A stretch of DNA of 64,000 nucleotides from Escarpia spicata. Its lineage: Eukaryota; Annelida; Polychaeta; Sabellida; Siboglinidae. The notes below the pieces were generated by a model, which was not told the DNA's origin, did not search any database, and saw only the letters and a list, made by a program, of their open reading frames with translations. The stretch covers positions 64,768,845 through 64,832,844 of the forward strand of contig OZ023205.1 of assembly GCA_963995525.1 (NCBI GenBank). The letters run 5' to 3'. This document shows, in pieces, positions 44,641 to 57,501 of this stretch (position 1 is the stretch's first letter; each line of letters opens with the position of its first letter). The position numbers and the translations under genes were made by a program.

Positions 44641-45837
44641 ACTCCCGTTTGCGGGAATATGTGATGATGAATTTACGTTCATTCAGCCTGACTTCGAATT
44701 TTGCCAACATGTCACTGATCAATTTGATCAACTGAAATTTCGTTTTATCCAATATTCTGATTATACACCCATGGACAAGCTAGTTCAAGCCGAAACCCAT
44801 TTTCCGATCCCTTTGTCTACGAAACTGTAGCAAATTATGGGATCGCGATAGTAACCAGTGGATAGCACTGCACGTCATCACCCACCCTTTACCCCTTTCA
44901 CACACAACTGCACACCGATAACCTGGCCCTGTATATAAACTTCAACCCCACCGATACGGAGCCGCCACACGATCCACGACGTCCCTGAACGGCACGCAAC
45001 GCCCAGCTGCCGTACGACATCCCGGGGGAGAACGAGCGACGTAAGTTACCAGTACATTGCCAGCTCGCTCTCCACTACATTAGTGACAGAAGAGTAAGAT
45101 ATATGTACGCCACTCGCCATTGTAGGCCTACGGGAAGAGTTGTACAAATATAATTTTGGCAACTAGTCGCTAATTCCTATCATTTTGCGCATTACCGTTT
45201 ATCCAGTTCGATATTTCAGGAACGTATTCGGAAAGATAGCGAAGTTGTCATCCGTAGGAACGCCCATGACAGAAACGAATACCCAACCCGTTTAATCAGT
45301 CACATCTGAGTTGTATTACCGCAGGACAACCAAAAACAGCACCAGATGTCCACTTTGTGCCCCGTGCTCCTCAATATTTAGTAAAAAAAAACAGGTTTTA
45401 TTGTTGACATACTTTACTTCGTTTGTGAAACTATCATGGCGTGGCCGCTTACCTTTTGCGATACGTGTTTGAACGGAAACGAAGATCTAATAAGTATCAT
45501 CCATATTGCATATAACCACATTTTCATTTTTTAAAGCGTAACATTTTTTTTAAAGCTAAATTGCCACTTTACGTACACCATGAAACTTGGGTAAACGAGT
45601 CTAGCTATCTGCTGATATCTTACGCACATCGAGTATCACCACCTATCCTGTTACGGTACATGTATACATTAGGCCTACTCAAATTCCGCACGTGTTCTAC
45701 CTAGCTATATGTCCATATATTTAGAAACCATATATGAAAACACTGTTACAGGATACGGCCTACAATTCATTTTGAATTTTAATACGAGTGAGCCATAACC
45801 CATAGGAAACAAAGTGTATAAAATTCGTGGGATTAAT

Positions 45838-46980
45838 TTCGTTAACAATTATGTCGTCATTATAAGTATGTATTCTAGAAATAGTTTACACTAGATTCTA
45901 ATATCCCATATCATAGATTTGTTACATGATCGTGGACCCGAATGCACTGTCAACAGAGAATAGGTGGCGAATGCAAACTGTAAATCCTGACAACAACTAG
46001 TAATAATCAGCTTTGTCTATCAAGTAGATGGTGACCCCTTATAAAACATAATGTAACGTAACATTTTAAAAGAAGACATGTATAAAAATATAAGTACACC
46101 TATCAGTGTCAACTAGGGGATGATACTGGATTGTAATAATATCACAATAATATAAATTAGCCAAACAACGTTTAATGAAACATAAACATAGAGTATTATA
46201 AGCATTACTCTGTGACATTGATAGAAATCACAACACTATAAAGTTCACAGTCCATCCGTGCTGTCGCGGCATACAGTTCAACACACTGTTTGATTCACTT
46301 CCCCGCACTTCTGCACTGCATCTCACTTGCCACTCAGTGACTCTATCGTCGGCTGACTTGGCGCATCGTTGACTCTTCGCTTATCTTGCGCCAGCCCGGT
46401 CGCCTTTCCAGCGCAGCCAGGGCAGGGGTTAAATACCCCAACCCATGAGCCCTGACATCGACCGGCTAGCTTCTGTTCCTGTCGTCGAGTGACAGTTCAC
46501 TATACACGTTCGGCTATCGCCGCACAATATTGCATAACAGCGCTACACATGTTCCTTTCTGTTCGCCGCACTATATTGCGCACCATAAATCGCCACAATC
46601 AATCTACAACGGATCCTACAGAGCGTAATATACCAATCTTGGCACAGGTATGCATACACCCGTTGCAATCGTGTCTCAACAGAACAAGTACAGGTTGCAT
46701 AAGGAAAGGGGTAGGAATCGATGGTTACACGCCTCTAATCTAACTTGCCAATCAAAAGATTTGAATACCTCTGTTTTACATTTTTCCGTAGAGGTACGGT
46801 GTGTATTACGAACGAAATGCGGGAAGAACAATGTTCATGATATGATGTAGAATAATACAAAGTATCAGCACTAATCAGCACGAATAAAAGTAAATAAACA
46901 GATCAATAAAAACGACAATGTGAAACTGTGGTGCTGTTGACACATTGGATAATGTTGAAACTCCAGCGCTGCTCCTATCC
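45838..46980. other. Insertion within unit A copy 3, unassigned
   Basis: Absent from copy 1 at the matching point (about 2015). Bases 46250-46490 are richer in GC, with CCAGCCCGGTCGCC and a TTAAATA box, and look somewhat like an LTR or promoter region. I find no paired repeat, so the nature is open. Confidence 0.45.
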
Positions 46981-47344
46981 AACCTTTCAACATGCACCCA
47001 AATCCCGCTAATAAATACACAATGAAATCTCACTGACAAATATGGCAATTGTTCTGCAAAATCGGGGATGTACATTTCTGGATATGCGATTTGCAGCAGT
47101 TTAAACGTGTGGCTTGATCAAGTTTAGCTACTCTCCGTCGCTGATGGGATGTGCGTGTTGCAAAAGGTATAATGTCAAAATAGTACTGCCTAACAGTACG
47201 CCACCCAGGCTGCATAGTCTTAAAACTTGTAATGCATTTTAATTCGTAATTGCGACTATTTGTAAACCATTTCCAGTGAGGCGACCTAAAAAATGGTCCT
47301 GACAACAAAATGTTAACTCGCACATTGGATAGTGAACGACCAGC

Positions 47345-48085
47345 TCTATTAAAATTTGCCATTTGTGTATCACGGTGGTGTCGTATGTCCGATCTATGAT
47401 TGTTTGGACGTGTTCTGAGTTAGCTGGAGTCTCACCCACGTATCTTGTTGGGCAGGCACTGTTACGAATTTGGTTGTGACTATATTTGTTACGCTTCATT
47501 TTGTAGATGAACTGCTCCAAGTTCGAGATCATGGTTGAGTTAGCGTGTCGACGCTTCATTTACGCGTTAGCTCTCATGTTGTAGGAAATGCAATAAGTAA
47601 TGTGAATATGTAGCAACCGCGCTTTCTTTCACTATTTTTTGAATGGCTTTCTAATCCAATAAGTTCGAAGCAGTTAATACGGCCCTGTTGACTAAAACAG
47701 CGATTCCTAACTTATTTTGGCTGCGACCCAAATTCTTATAGGGGAACTCACTCGGAGACCCATACATACACACAGTATGATAAATAAATATACGTAAAAT
47801 AAATTAATAATGAACCAGAAGTGAAATTTTTTAAAAGCTTGATGTACAAAAGGAATAACTAATTCTGCGCTATTCGTTGGTCTAAAGACTAACAACACAG
47901 AAACTGGACACCCCTTTGCAAAAAATGCAAATATGGTGGACGGAGATGGAAAGGTCGCACGATTTCGACAGTTTTTGAAGGATTACTAAGATTATGAATA
48001 TGATTTTCTACACAAGGTCCACGCAAGGCGAAAAATTCACTCCTCTCCACATGTAGCGTGATGTTTAAATGCTGTGTGACATCAT
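47345..48085. other. Second insertion within unit A copy 3
   Basis: Absent from copy 1 at about 2395. It includes CAGCGATTCCTAACTTATTT with GCGACCC (47698), the left end of the hAT-like MITE, but a clear matching right end is not seen. No gene. Confidence 0.4.
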
Positions 48086-49640
48086 GTAATAATCATATCA
48101 CACAGCATTTCAAATTAATGCAATACTCAGTTAATGTAATATTCAATTACTGCAACATTCAGTTAATGCAATATTCAAATAGGATAACGTAATTATTCAC
48201 GGTTTCTTGTAGAGTGAAGCTGTACAATAAAGTATCGTTCGGTCGGATTTTCAGTGATTACTCTTAACGACCCAAAATGGCCAATTTTGGGTCGCTAATC
48301 AGCGATTAAGAACATCAGACCAATTCCACAAATTCTTGCCAAATGCCCCCACACAATTGCCGTGACAAACATCTGCGTATAAGAAAAGTAGTTCGTTTCT
48401 TTTTTTCTTTCTGTATAGTTATGTATGCCATGTGTTTGTTGGGTTACGATGACGTTCTAGTAATATTTAAGGCCTCACTTTAGTCGGACCCATTGACGTC
48501 GTCTCTGGAAAGTTTTCAACACGCGTTGTTTCTTCTTATACAGCTAAGTGATCGCATACGCTTACAACGCTACGTGTATGCAACACGGCGGGGTGAAGTA
48601 ATAAAAAGCCAGCGTTGAAGGATCTAGATTAGAGAGAACGTCATCCTCTTTTTATATAATGTATGGCAACAGTTTATATTGCACACACGTACAATACAGC
48701 AAAGCAATATAGATGCCCTCAGTAGGCAATGATGATCTTTCATCTTTTGGCAGGTTAGTTAAAAGCAAACGTTAAATCAACCAGTGGTTAGTTGGTTCAA
48801 CTAGTCGCAACGGCAATTCGAATTTTCTATATGAAGCGTTCTCCTTTTTATATGTCAAACAAACTCTTTACTTCCGAACAAGCTGGTTAAATATAAGATA
48901 CTTCTTAAGATGGTTGATCATTTATAGTTGCGTGTTGTAAATTTACTCGGACCCATGTGCGTTGTCTCGGTAAAGGCTAGGGTAAATGTGGCATGCATGG
49001 TGCACTAATAAGACATCAGGTGACGTGTTGTCTCCAGACGACAATGCAACGCGTTTAGTAAGATAATTGCTTCCTTGGATTTATTTCATTTAAGCACAAC
49101 CGATTCTTGAGGTTGAAATACATTTACATGCTATTGCACATGCATTTGACAAATTATCGTACCCCATCCCATTATGTTATAATGCCAAATTAAACCATTT
49201 GACGTAGTTTACGATTTGTTGCTTTGTTTTAGTACTCCCACGCTTTTGGTAGCTAAATGACATTAACCTACATAAGGATTGACCAACACAGTTGGCAGCA
49301 GCACCGTGCTGAGCAATTTCACATATTAACGCGATAAATTCCGACCGGATGCTAAAATCGTGCGTCCCTGCTGCAGCCAATTATGTTATAAAGAAACGGT
49401 TTGTCATTTTAAAACCTTTGCATTGACGATTTGAATCATTTAATTTATTTCTATTGTTACCGTTCTTTAATTTTAAAATAACACCTTTTATCAACTAGGT
49501 CTATCTAGTATGAAGACAACAAAATTAATGGTGGCCTGTCCCGTAAAATAATTAAATTGACGTTATCTATGTGTGTGTAGTTACTGCACTTAATGTCAAT
49601 ATAAATGCAAATACATTTGAATTGCAATACTTACAATTAT

Positions 49641-49925
49641 GATTACGACCCAAATACGATCCGCGGGACTAACATTGAGGCTGACGTCTTCCATCAATTA
49701 ATTTGTGATCAGCTATAAAATAAAAAATACCATACATAAAATGTATGATGAACGGGTGTGAACATTCATTTTATTAATATTATATCATACTGAGTTTCTA
49801 ATGTATGCAACTTCTGGAATAAATTTATTTGTTTCCCGTGCACCTGATACAGGCAAGCGGGACATTAAATGAAAGCTCGAACAACCAGAGAAACTCTTGG
49901 CAGCCCATTCAATATTACTAGCAAA
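49641..49925. mobile_element. hAT-like MITE, truncated copy
   Basis: Matches the interior of 13773-14119 (ACCCAAATACGATCCGCGGG; TTTGTTTCCCGTGCACCTGA). Both terminal repeats are missing, and the right side joins LINE-alpha directly. Confidence 0.55.
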
Positions 49926-51909
49926 AAAGTACTAGCATAATGGAGTACACACTGGATCACACCAATATACAAGAAAGATGTAAAATGTGATCCAACCGAT
50001 TACAGACCTGTGTCGCTAATATGATTTATTTCCAAAATAATTGAACACGTGATTTGTTCACATATTCGTCAACATATGTATGATCACTATAATATTGACA
50101 CTGTCTCCTCTACAGTAGGGTTTCAGAAAGAAACATCCATATGAAACACAAATATTATTAACATCAAGTGACATTACACATTTACATGATCATAATCGAC
50201 TAGTGAACATTGTTATTCTTTATTATTCTAAAGAGGTTTACGTTGTACGACATCATAGACTGATAAATAAGTTGAATTATTACGGTATAAATAGAAAATG
50301 TTCATAACTGGGTAATATAATTCTTAGTGGGTCGAAGTCAACGTGAATATGTAAATGGTGAATGTTCTGATAATAAAGAGGAAGTACCCGGAATGCCTCA
50401 GGGTACAGTAATGGGACTCTTATGGGAAATAAATTTAATATTTCAAAATGCAATATAATGAGCACAACTGCTGTCTTCATTTGCATCGTTTTTAATACAT
50501 GAGTGGGCAGATTCTTAAGAAAGTTAATGATACAACAGATTTGGGGTTATTTTAGGAAATGAATTAGCTTGGTCCAAACAAATTTCCGAAGTGTTCAAGT
50601 AGGGAAACCAAAAGCTTGGATTATTATATATATAAATATTAGTGAATGTGCACACAAATGTAAAACATTTGCATAATTTTCAGAAGTCAGGGCTGGAATG
50701 GAATATTCATCAACCATCATAAAAAGGGCACAATTGCAAGATCGGCGGCGTATTTTGTGTTTAACTTTTTTATAAAAATTAGTAAACAATGGTGAATTAT
50801 CAGTAAAATTATCAGAATTTGTTTATGAAAAATAAGAAAACCACACAAGCAGGATCATCGATAGGTGAAGATAGGGACATTATATTTAATAATAAAATAA
50901 GTATAACTAGTTGCAATTAAACTACTTTGGCTAAATAAGTTATTTTAAAAACTATAGCAGAGTTGATCAATGTATCTAGTCTAGTGGTATTCTTGCGGCC
51001 TACTACAGTACAGCATTTCCGAGCAGTCTAGAGGCGCTACACTGGGCGCATTGTTATCCCAACTAGGAATGAACAGATTATTATTTAAGACTAAGACTGT
51101 TATCATCTCGCTCAGTGACGCCTCCTGTCTAAATGTAGGCTCCTTAGTCAACACGTGGATGCACACCTTTGTAACACCATCGATATGTGTTGATATTATG
51201 TAAAGTTGCAGCAAATCAATTGACTGCCATTGTATGTGTATGTTATATTGCACTGTGTTCTTGCCGTATTTAGTGCATTGTGTGGATATGTGGCGAAATA
51301 CCTATCGTACAAATTTGCATTGTCTAAATATGTTACAGAAAGGGTCACTATGGTTATGCACAACGCACAGCGATGCGACCACACAACTCCACTGTTTTAC
51401 AAAACTCGCATTTTAAAGTTTACCGATTTGGCACAATTTATAATATTACTATTAATAAATATGTATAAAGCGCATAACAATTATTTGCCGTCGAATATTC
51501 AAAGTTTATTTGTTAAACATGTCAAAACACACTGCACACGAAGATAAAATCAGTTTTCACGAACCCGCGCATCAGAAGGTTTACGGCATTAGTTGTCTAC
51601 GGACCAAACTGCCGAACTCAGTGAATGTCAGGTACCAATATTAGTTCACGTCATCATTATATGGCACTCTACTGCAAACACTTATTTGAAATTTATTATC
51701 AGCAGATATAATTTCACATTATTCAGTTTCATAATAACCACCAAAAACATAAGTAATGATTGCCACGTCTGCATCACTAATGACGCTAATATTATCATAT
51801 TTCTACTTCATTGCTTCTCTTTTCGAATGTTTCACCAATATGATTTGTATTTTTCATTTGTACATCTAATTTGTCTGGTTACTATGAATAAACGCTTTTT
51901 GACTTTTTG
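49926..51909 (+). mobile_element. LINE-alpha copy 4, broken
   Basis: RT remnant: CDPTDYRPVSLI (49990), VICSHIRQHMYDHYNI (50051), WVEVNV in place of GRSQRVLV (50330), then MPQGTVMG-like (50394) with an 80-bp deletion right after. The 3' half is the best preserved of the family: HCVDMWRNTYRTNLHCLNML (51277), TTPLFYKTRILKFTDLAQF, MYKAHNNYLPSNIQSLFVKH (51461), ending TTTTTGACTTTTTGACAGTC. Multiple stops. Confidence 0.78.
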
Positions 51910-52200
51910 ACAGTCATACCGTCCTTTTTAGATTGTCTATGCGTAAGTCATCGAACACATTTTTGTTCATGTGATACCAGCTCAATATGGACAGCCAGTA
52001 CTCGTCAACATTGTACACACACAAATGTCGACAGCTGCCTTGTTTGCAATACAATACATGCAGCAATATAAGTATGCAGCAAACCGGCACACGCAAACAA
52101 ATTTATACTGTAAAGGTCCTTACTGCTTGATACTGTCTTGGATTATTAACTAATCCGCATACTCATTTTGAAAAGGACATTTCATTGGACAGCTGTAAGC
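51910..52200 (+). repeat. Linker repeat after LINE-alpha copy 4
   Basis: Same segment as 6889-7091 and 16494-16605 (TACCAGCTCAATATGGACAG; GTCGACAGCTGCCTTGTTTG). Confidence 0.6.
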
Positions 52201-52259
52201 ATTTAACAGTACAAATTTAACGTATTATTTAAGTTACAACTATAAAATATATAGTTTAT

Positions 52260-52540
52260 TGAGTGCGTGTACATGTATGTGTATTGATATGTATGTATGT
52301 ATGTATGCATGTATGCATGTATGCGTGTGTGCGTGTGTGCGTGCGTGCGTGTGTGTGTGTGTGCGTGTGTGCGTGTGTGCGTGTTTGCGTGTGTGCGTGT
52401 GTGCGTGCGAGGGTGCGAGCGTGCGTGCGTGCGTGCGTGTGTGCGTGTGTGCGTGTGTGCGTGTGTGCGTGTGTGCGTGTGTGCGTGTGTGCGTGTGTGC
52501 GTGTGTGCATGTGTGCATGTGTGTATGTGTGCACGATCTA
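52260..52540. repeat. (GTGTGC)n/(GTATGC)n microsatellite
   Basis: About 280 bp of GTGTGTGC octamers with GTGC and ATGT variants, at the left edge of unit A copy 4. At the matching place copy 2 has only a short segment (8190), so the array expanded later. ORFs on both strands are artefacts. Confidence 0.95.
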
Positions 52541-53883
52541 TGTATACCATGTGTTTGTTGAGTAACGATGACGTCGTATTACTATTTACGCCCTAAATTT
52601 ACTCGGACCCATTGACGTCGTCTCTGGAAGTTTTCACCACGCGTTGTTGCATGTGATACAGCTGAGTGATCACAAAAGCTTACAGTGAGAGATGTATGGA
52701 ACACGGTGGCGTGACATAATTATAAGCCAGCGTTGAAGGATCGAGATTCGAGAGAACATCATCCCCTTTTTTATATAATTGATGTGCATACAAATTTACG
52801 TATTGTGCACGTTATATTAAGTTGGCAACAGTTTATGTTGCACACCAGTACAAGCAAAATAGATGCCCCCAATTGGCAGGTTATTTAAAAGCAAACATTA
52901 AATCAACAAATTACGACAACATATGCATCGTTAGTTGATTCAACTAGTAGCAACGGCAATTCGATTTTTTTTATATGAAGCGTTCTCCTTCTTAGATCTC
53001 AAGCAAATTGTTTACTTCAGAACAAGCTGATTAAATATACGATACTTCTTAAGATGGTCGATCATATATTGTTGTGTGTTCTCAATTTACTCGGACCCAT
53101 GGTCGTTCTCTTGATAAACGGTTGGGTAACTGTGGCAGGCATGTTGCACTAATCAGACATCAAGTAACGTTTTGTCTCCATACAGACGGCAATGCAACGC
53201 GTTTAATAAGATGATTCCTTCCTTGGATTTATTTCATTTCAACACAATCGATTCCTGAGGTTCATATACATTTACATGCTATTGCACGTGCATTTAACTG
53301 TATATCATTATCCATCCCATTATGTTAGAATGCCAAATTAAACCATTTGACTTAGTTTATGAGTTGTCACTTTGTTTTTTGTACTCCCACGGTCATGGCA
53401 GCTAAATGACTCTAACCTACATAAGCTGTGACATACGCATTTGGCAGCTCCACCGTGCAGAGCAATGTCACGTAACGCGTACGTTCCGACCCGATGCTCA
53501 AATCATGCGTTCCTGCTGCAGCCAATTATGTTATAAAGAAACGATTTTTATTTTTAATAAACTTTGCATTGCTGATTTGAAACATTTAACTTATTTTCTA
53601 ACCACACTGTTCTTTAACTTTAAAATAACACCCTTTACCATGCACACCTATTTAGTATGAAAACAACGAAATTACTGGTGGCCTGACCCGTAAAATCAGT
53701 AAATTAATATTTAAATTGACGTTATGTATGTGTATTTACTGCACTTAATGTCAATTTAAATGCAAATACAATAAAATTGCAATACATAAAAATAAGATTT
53801 TTTCATGTTATAAAGATAGAAGCATTTTTATATATTAGTCCCGCTTTGCACTGCAAATTGTATGCGTTTAACGAATTTTATAA
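52541..53883 (+). repeat. Repeat unit A, copy 4
   Basis: Begins CTATGTATACCATGTGTTTG as at 8203. It is collinear with the right halves of copies 1-3 and reaches the MITE at 53884. Non-coding. Confidence 0.75.
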
Positions 53884-54212
53884 CAGCGATCCTTAAAACG
53901 TTTTGGCCGCGACCCATATACGAATAGCTGGACTAAAAGATATAATAATATAATTGTCATATGCCATAAAAACATAGTATATACAACATTTATGATGAAT
54001 GGATGAGAATATTAATTTTATTCCTATTATACCATACAGCGTTTTTAATTCATGAAACATCTGGAATAAATTAATTTGTTTCGCGTGTACCTGGTACGGG
54101 CAAGCGGGACACAAAATTAAAGTTCGAACAACCACGAGAAACTCTTAGCAACCCACTCAATATTACTTGGCGACCAAAATGTGGGTCACGTCCCAAGGGT
54201 TAAGAACCCGTG
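53884..54212. mobile_element. hAT-like MITE, copy in unit 4
   Basis: 329 bp. Left end CAGCGATCCTTAAAACGTTT; right end, inverted, CACGGGTTCTTAACCCTTGG. The interior contains GGCGACCAAAATGTGGGTCA, typical of hAT-related repeats. It shares its location with the copy at 13773. Confidence 0.55.
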
Positions 54213-54489
54213 GACTAAGTTAAATAACAGTGTGGTAGGTACGTGACCGTCGTTACCAGCTCAATATGCTACGCCACCCGTCTCTGGTAAGTAGTATACC
54301 TCGGTTCTCTGTCGACTGCAAGACGAATGCACATTCTAGTATGTCACATGTCATCATAAGCACCAGTGAACGAAAACAAGTACACGCAGTATTAAAAAAG
54401 TACGTCAATGGAGCAGTTAGTCCGCCTTTCTGGGGGTGCGTCAAGCCATTATACATACACTGACGCACATGCCATCCCACCAAATGGCG

Positions 54490-55524
54490 GATAAAAACTC
54501 TCGTTACAGATTGATATTGATACTACCATATTTAATGGGGTGGGTATTGAAAAGCTATTCAGTGAAATAAACCCTAGTAAATCAGGTGGTCGGAATACGA
54601 TTCCACGTATAATATTAAAAGAACGTGCTTCTGAACTGGCTCCTTTTTATTTTTTCTTCATAAAATCTCTGCATTCTTGTAAAATACCTGCTGAATGGCG
54701 TACGCACTGTATCACACTAATAAACAAGAAAGACATACATTGTGATCCAACCAATTACAGACCTGTATCGCTAATTTGAGTTGTTTAAAAATAATGGAAC
54801 ACGTGATTTGTTCACATATTCGTCAACATCTGTATGATTACTATAATATTGATATTGTCTCCTCTTCAGTAGGGTTTCAGGAAGAAACATCCATATGAAA
54901 CACAAATATTATTAACATCAATTACATTTACATAATCAGAATCGACTAGTGGATATTGCTGTTCTTTATTATTCTAAAGAAGTTCATGTTGTACGACTTC
55001 ATAGACTAACAAAGAAGTTGAATTATTACGGTATAAATAGAACATGTTCAAAACCGGATAATATCATTCTTGGTGGGTCGAAGTCAACGTGTATTGGTAA
55101 CTGGTGAATTTTCTGATAATGAAGATGTGTATCCGGAATGCCTCAGGGTACAGCAAAGAGACACGTATTATTTTTAATATACTGGAATGATCGTCCATGC
55201 ATTATTTCACCAGGTACAAGAATAAGACTCGCTGATGTTTGCATGGTTTATAGATCTGTGGTACATAGTCTAGTAGTATTCTTGCGGCTTACTCCAATAC
55301 AGCATTTCGGAGCCGTCTTGAGGCGCTACCTTGGGCGCATTGTTGTCCCTACTAGGAATTAACAAATTATTATTTAAGATTAAAACTGTCATGATCTCGC
55401 TCAGTGAAGACGCCTGTCTAAATATAAGCTCCTTGTTCATCCCACGGGTGCACGTGTTCGTAACACCATCAATATGTGTTGGTATTACGTAAAATTGCAG
55501 CAAATCAATTGTCTGCCATTGTAT
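54490..55524 (+). mobile_element. LINE-alpha copy 5, left part (RT)
   Basis: Best-preserved RT fingers of the family (ORF 54540-54779): GIEKLFSEINPSKSGGRNTI, ILKERASELAPFYFFFIKSL, SCKIPAEWRTHCITLINKKD and CDPTNYRPVSLI. It then decays: ICSHIRQHLYDYYNIDI, then GMPQGTAKRHVLFLIYWND (55135; from GVPQGTVMGPLLF), then TRIRLADVCMVYRSV for the ADD box. It is interrupted at 55524 by LINE-beta and continues at 60908. Confidence 0.8.
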
Positions 55525-55536
55525 AGATATAAATAT

Positions 55537-55549
55537 CAAGATGGCTGCC
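55537..55549 (+). promoter_or_regulatory. YY1-like site at LINE-beta 5' end
   Basis: CAAGATGGCTGCC lies within the first 25 bases of the element, followed by GTGACGTC at 55556. In human L1 a YY1 site at the very 5' end sets the transcription start. The match here is by motif only. Confidence 0.45.
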
Positions 55550-55636
55550 GTGGCGTGACGTCTTTTGATTTCGGAAGCGAGATAGAGGATTCAGACGTAA
55601 GTGATTTATTGTTTGGACACGATTTTGGACCGCATA

Positions 55637-56353
55637 ATGCCGACAAAACGAAGAGGAGGTAGTGCCTCGGATGTTACCGAAGTGACATCGGAGACAGACG
55701 CTATGCTACTCCGGTTCTTGGATCTTTTAAGCAATGAGGCAGTCGTTAATAAGCTACGTAGCGTGCTCTATCCGAAAGGTCTAACTGACAAGTTAGATGA
55801 ATTGTCCGCTACAATTACTCAGTTGAATGAGCGGTTGGACAAGAAGGATCAACATGTTGCTGTTCTAGAAGCAAGACTGTCTTCAATGGAGGCTGAGCTA
55901 GATGCATTGGAGCAGTATTCCCGTAGATCAAACCTACGATTCTTCGGAATTCCCGAGTCGGACAAGGGGGAAGATACCACAGGCAAGTTGCTGTCTATTG
56001 TCAACAAAACAATGGGAGTCACACCTCCCATTGTGAGCGCAGATGTAGTGACCAGCCATCGTCTTGGACGTCGACAGCCAGGTGCGGATGTACAACCTCG
56101 ACCAGTGATCATCAAATTTACCACTCCCCACATGCGCGACGTGGTCATTCGTGCGAGACGTCGCCTACGGGAAAGCGACGATGGACCGACGATGTACGTC
56201 AATGAAGATTTAACACGTCGACGAGCGGCGCTGGCAAAGAAGATCCGACAAATGAAAAAATATAAGCAAATAAACGATTGTTGGACTTTCAACGGCAAAG
56301 TGGTCGTAAAGTCCCTGAACGGTGTTATAAAGGAAATCCGCAATGATGTGTGA
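55637..56353 (+). CDS. LINE-beta ORF1p, coiled coil plus RRM-like domain
   Basis: 238 residues, starting MPTKRRGGSASDV (A at -3); an upstream in-frame ATG at 55601 is possible but gives a hydrophobic extension with no counterpart in the family. Residues about 50-95 form a heptad-rich coiled coil (ITQLNERLDKKDQHVAVLEA; MEAELDALEQ). The hallmark YSRRSNLRFFGIPES (about 96-110) opens an RRM-like domain. RPVIIKFTTPHMRDVVIRAR and the Arg-rich MYVNEDLTRRRAALAKKIRQ follow, as in L1-type ORF1 nucleic-acid chaperones. No stop or frameshift, in contrast to ORF2. It would bind LINE RNA in a particle. Confidence 0.88.
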   Translation: MPTKRRGGSASDVTEVTSETDAMLLRFLDLLSNEAVVNKLRSVLYPKGLTDKLDELSATITQLNERLDKKDQHVAVLEARLSSMEAELDALEQYSRRSNLRFFGIPESDKGEDTTGKLLSIVNKTMGVTPPIVSADVVTSHRLGRRQPGADVQPRPVIIKFTTPHMRDVVIRARRRLRESDDGPTMYVNEDLTRRRAALAKKIRQMKKYKQINDCWTFNGKVVVKSLNGVIKEIRNDV

Positions 56354-57501
56354 CTCACGTGTGACTCATCGCTGTGACTATAGTGACTCATCAACGATAC
56401 ACAGCTGCCAATTGCTACTGGTATTGGTATATAAAACTATGTATGTTAAGTCCAATCAATGGAAACGCTAACAAAAGTACAGCTACCAGTAAATATATTC
56501 ATGTTTACTATTCTTGAAAATGGTAATGCCAACTGTGTTCTATTACACATGAGCATCTGAAATTTGTGTTGGGTTATTTTACGAATGAACATCGGCATAA
56601 TGAAACCTATATGTTTATTATATAACGTTTTGTAGGCCTATATAAGCATCATCAATGGAAATGTTGATAGTAAGCAATATATATATGCTGATATGTATAA
56701 TAATGATTATTGTTATTATTGCTGCTTGTTTAGACTAGCCATGCGTGATGCTAATGCTCTATTGCAATGAGGAGTAAAAATCTATGGACTAACCATCCCT
56801 ACATTGTACTGTACGGACTAACATCCGTACACTGTATTTCACGTAACCTTACGCACTGACCCTAATGCTAACTATATCAAATTTGATTTTGGTGTGTCAG
56901 TGTATAATAATGAGCTGACAGACGTAATGTATTATTATTCGTTTGTTTTGTTACATTACTTAAAATCAAAACATTATTTATAAGTAATATTTGAACAGCA
57001 TTACTTTAAGATATGTTATTTTATGGATTGACAAAGTAAACCCTAATTTGGTTATATCAATTGTGACTTTGGTATATAAGTCATTTCAACTGATGTTTAT
57101 TAGTACTATTATTTTTACATTTGAAACATCTCAATGATGATGGTAGCTTTAGAACTTTGTCATGATAACAAACTAACTGTGAACACTAACCTAAGTCGTC
57201 CAAGCACATATTTAATTTAACTATTTCCTTCCCGTGAATATCTCTTGATGTCATTAACACAGAGCCTAATTAGCTTTTCTATTCTTTTTTTGTTATGTTT
57301 TCTCACATAAATCAATGCGATGTTTATCTCTACTTACTCACATGATTTTATATATAATAACACGTTAGTAAGAACTGCAATGTGTCTCGAAATGTACAAT
57401 CCAATCAATTTTAGCGCGTGTATCTATCACAATATCCTTAAGCAAACATACATTTGTAATTATAATATAATGATAAAGGAAACCCTTTTAGATGATGGAA
57501 A
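56354..57501. other. LINE-beta inter-ORF region
   Basis: About 1.15 kb, AT-rich, with no ORF of note. It may contain a separate insertion, since such spacers are usually short in two-ORF LINEs. Confidence 0.5.

Larger units (their letters stand above)
44770..49610 (+). repeat. Repeat unit A, copy 3 (longest, with two insertions)
   Basis: Collinear with 721-3270 in pieces: 44770-45835 with 721-2015, 46985-47340 with 2035-2390, and 48090-49005 with 2400-3260. It is then collinear with 13198-13560 and 53157-53540 up to about 49610. Landmarks are AAGAGTTGTACAAATATAAT and TTTATATTGCACACACGTAC. No conserved ORF. Confidence 0.75.

Noticed and set aside
52203..52565. Overlapping 92-115 aa ORFs on both strands
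   Set aside because: Translations of a GTGTGC microsatellite.
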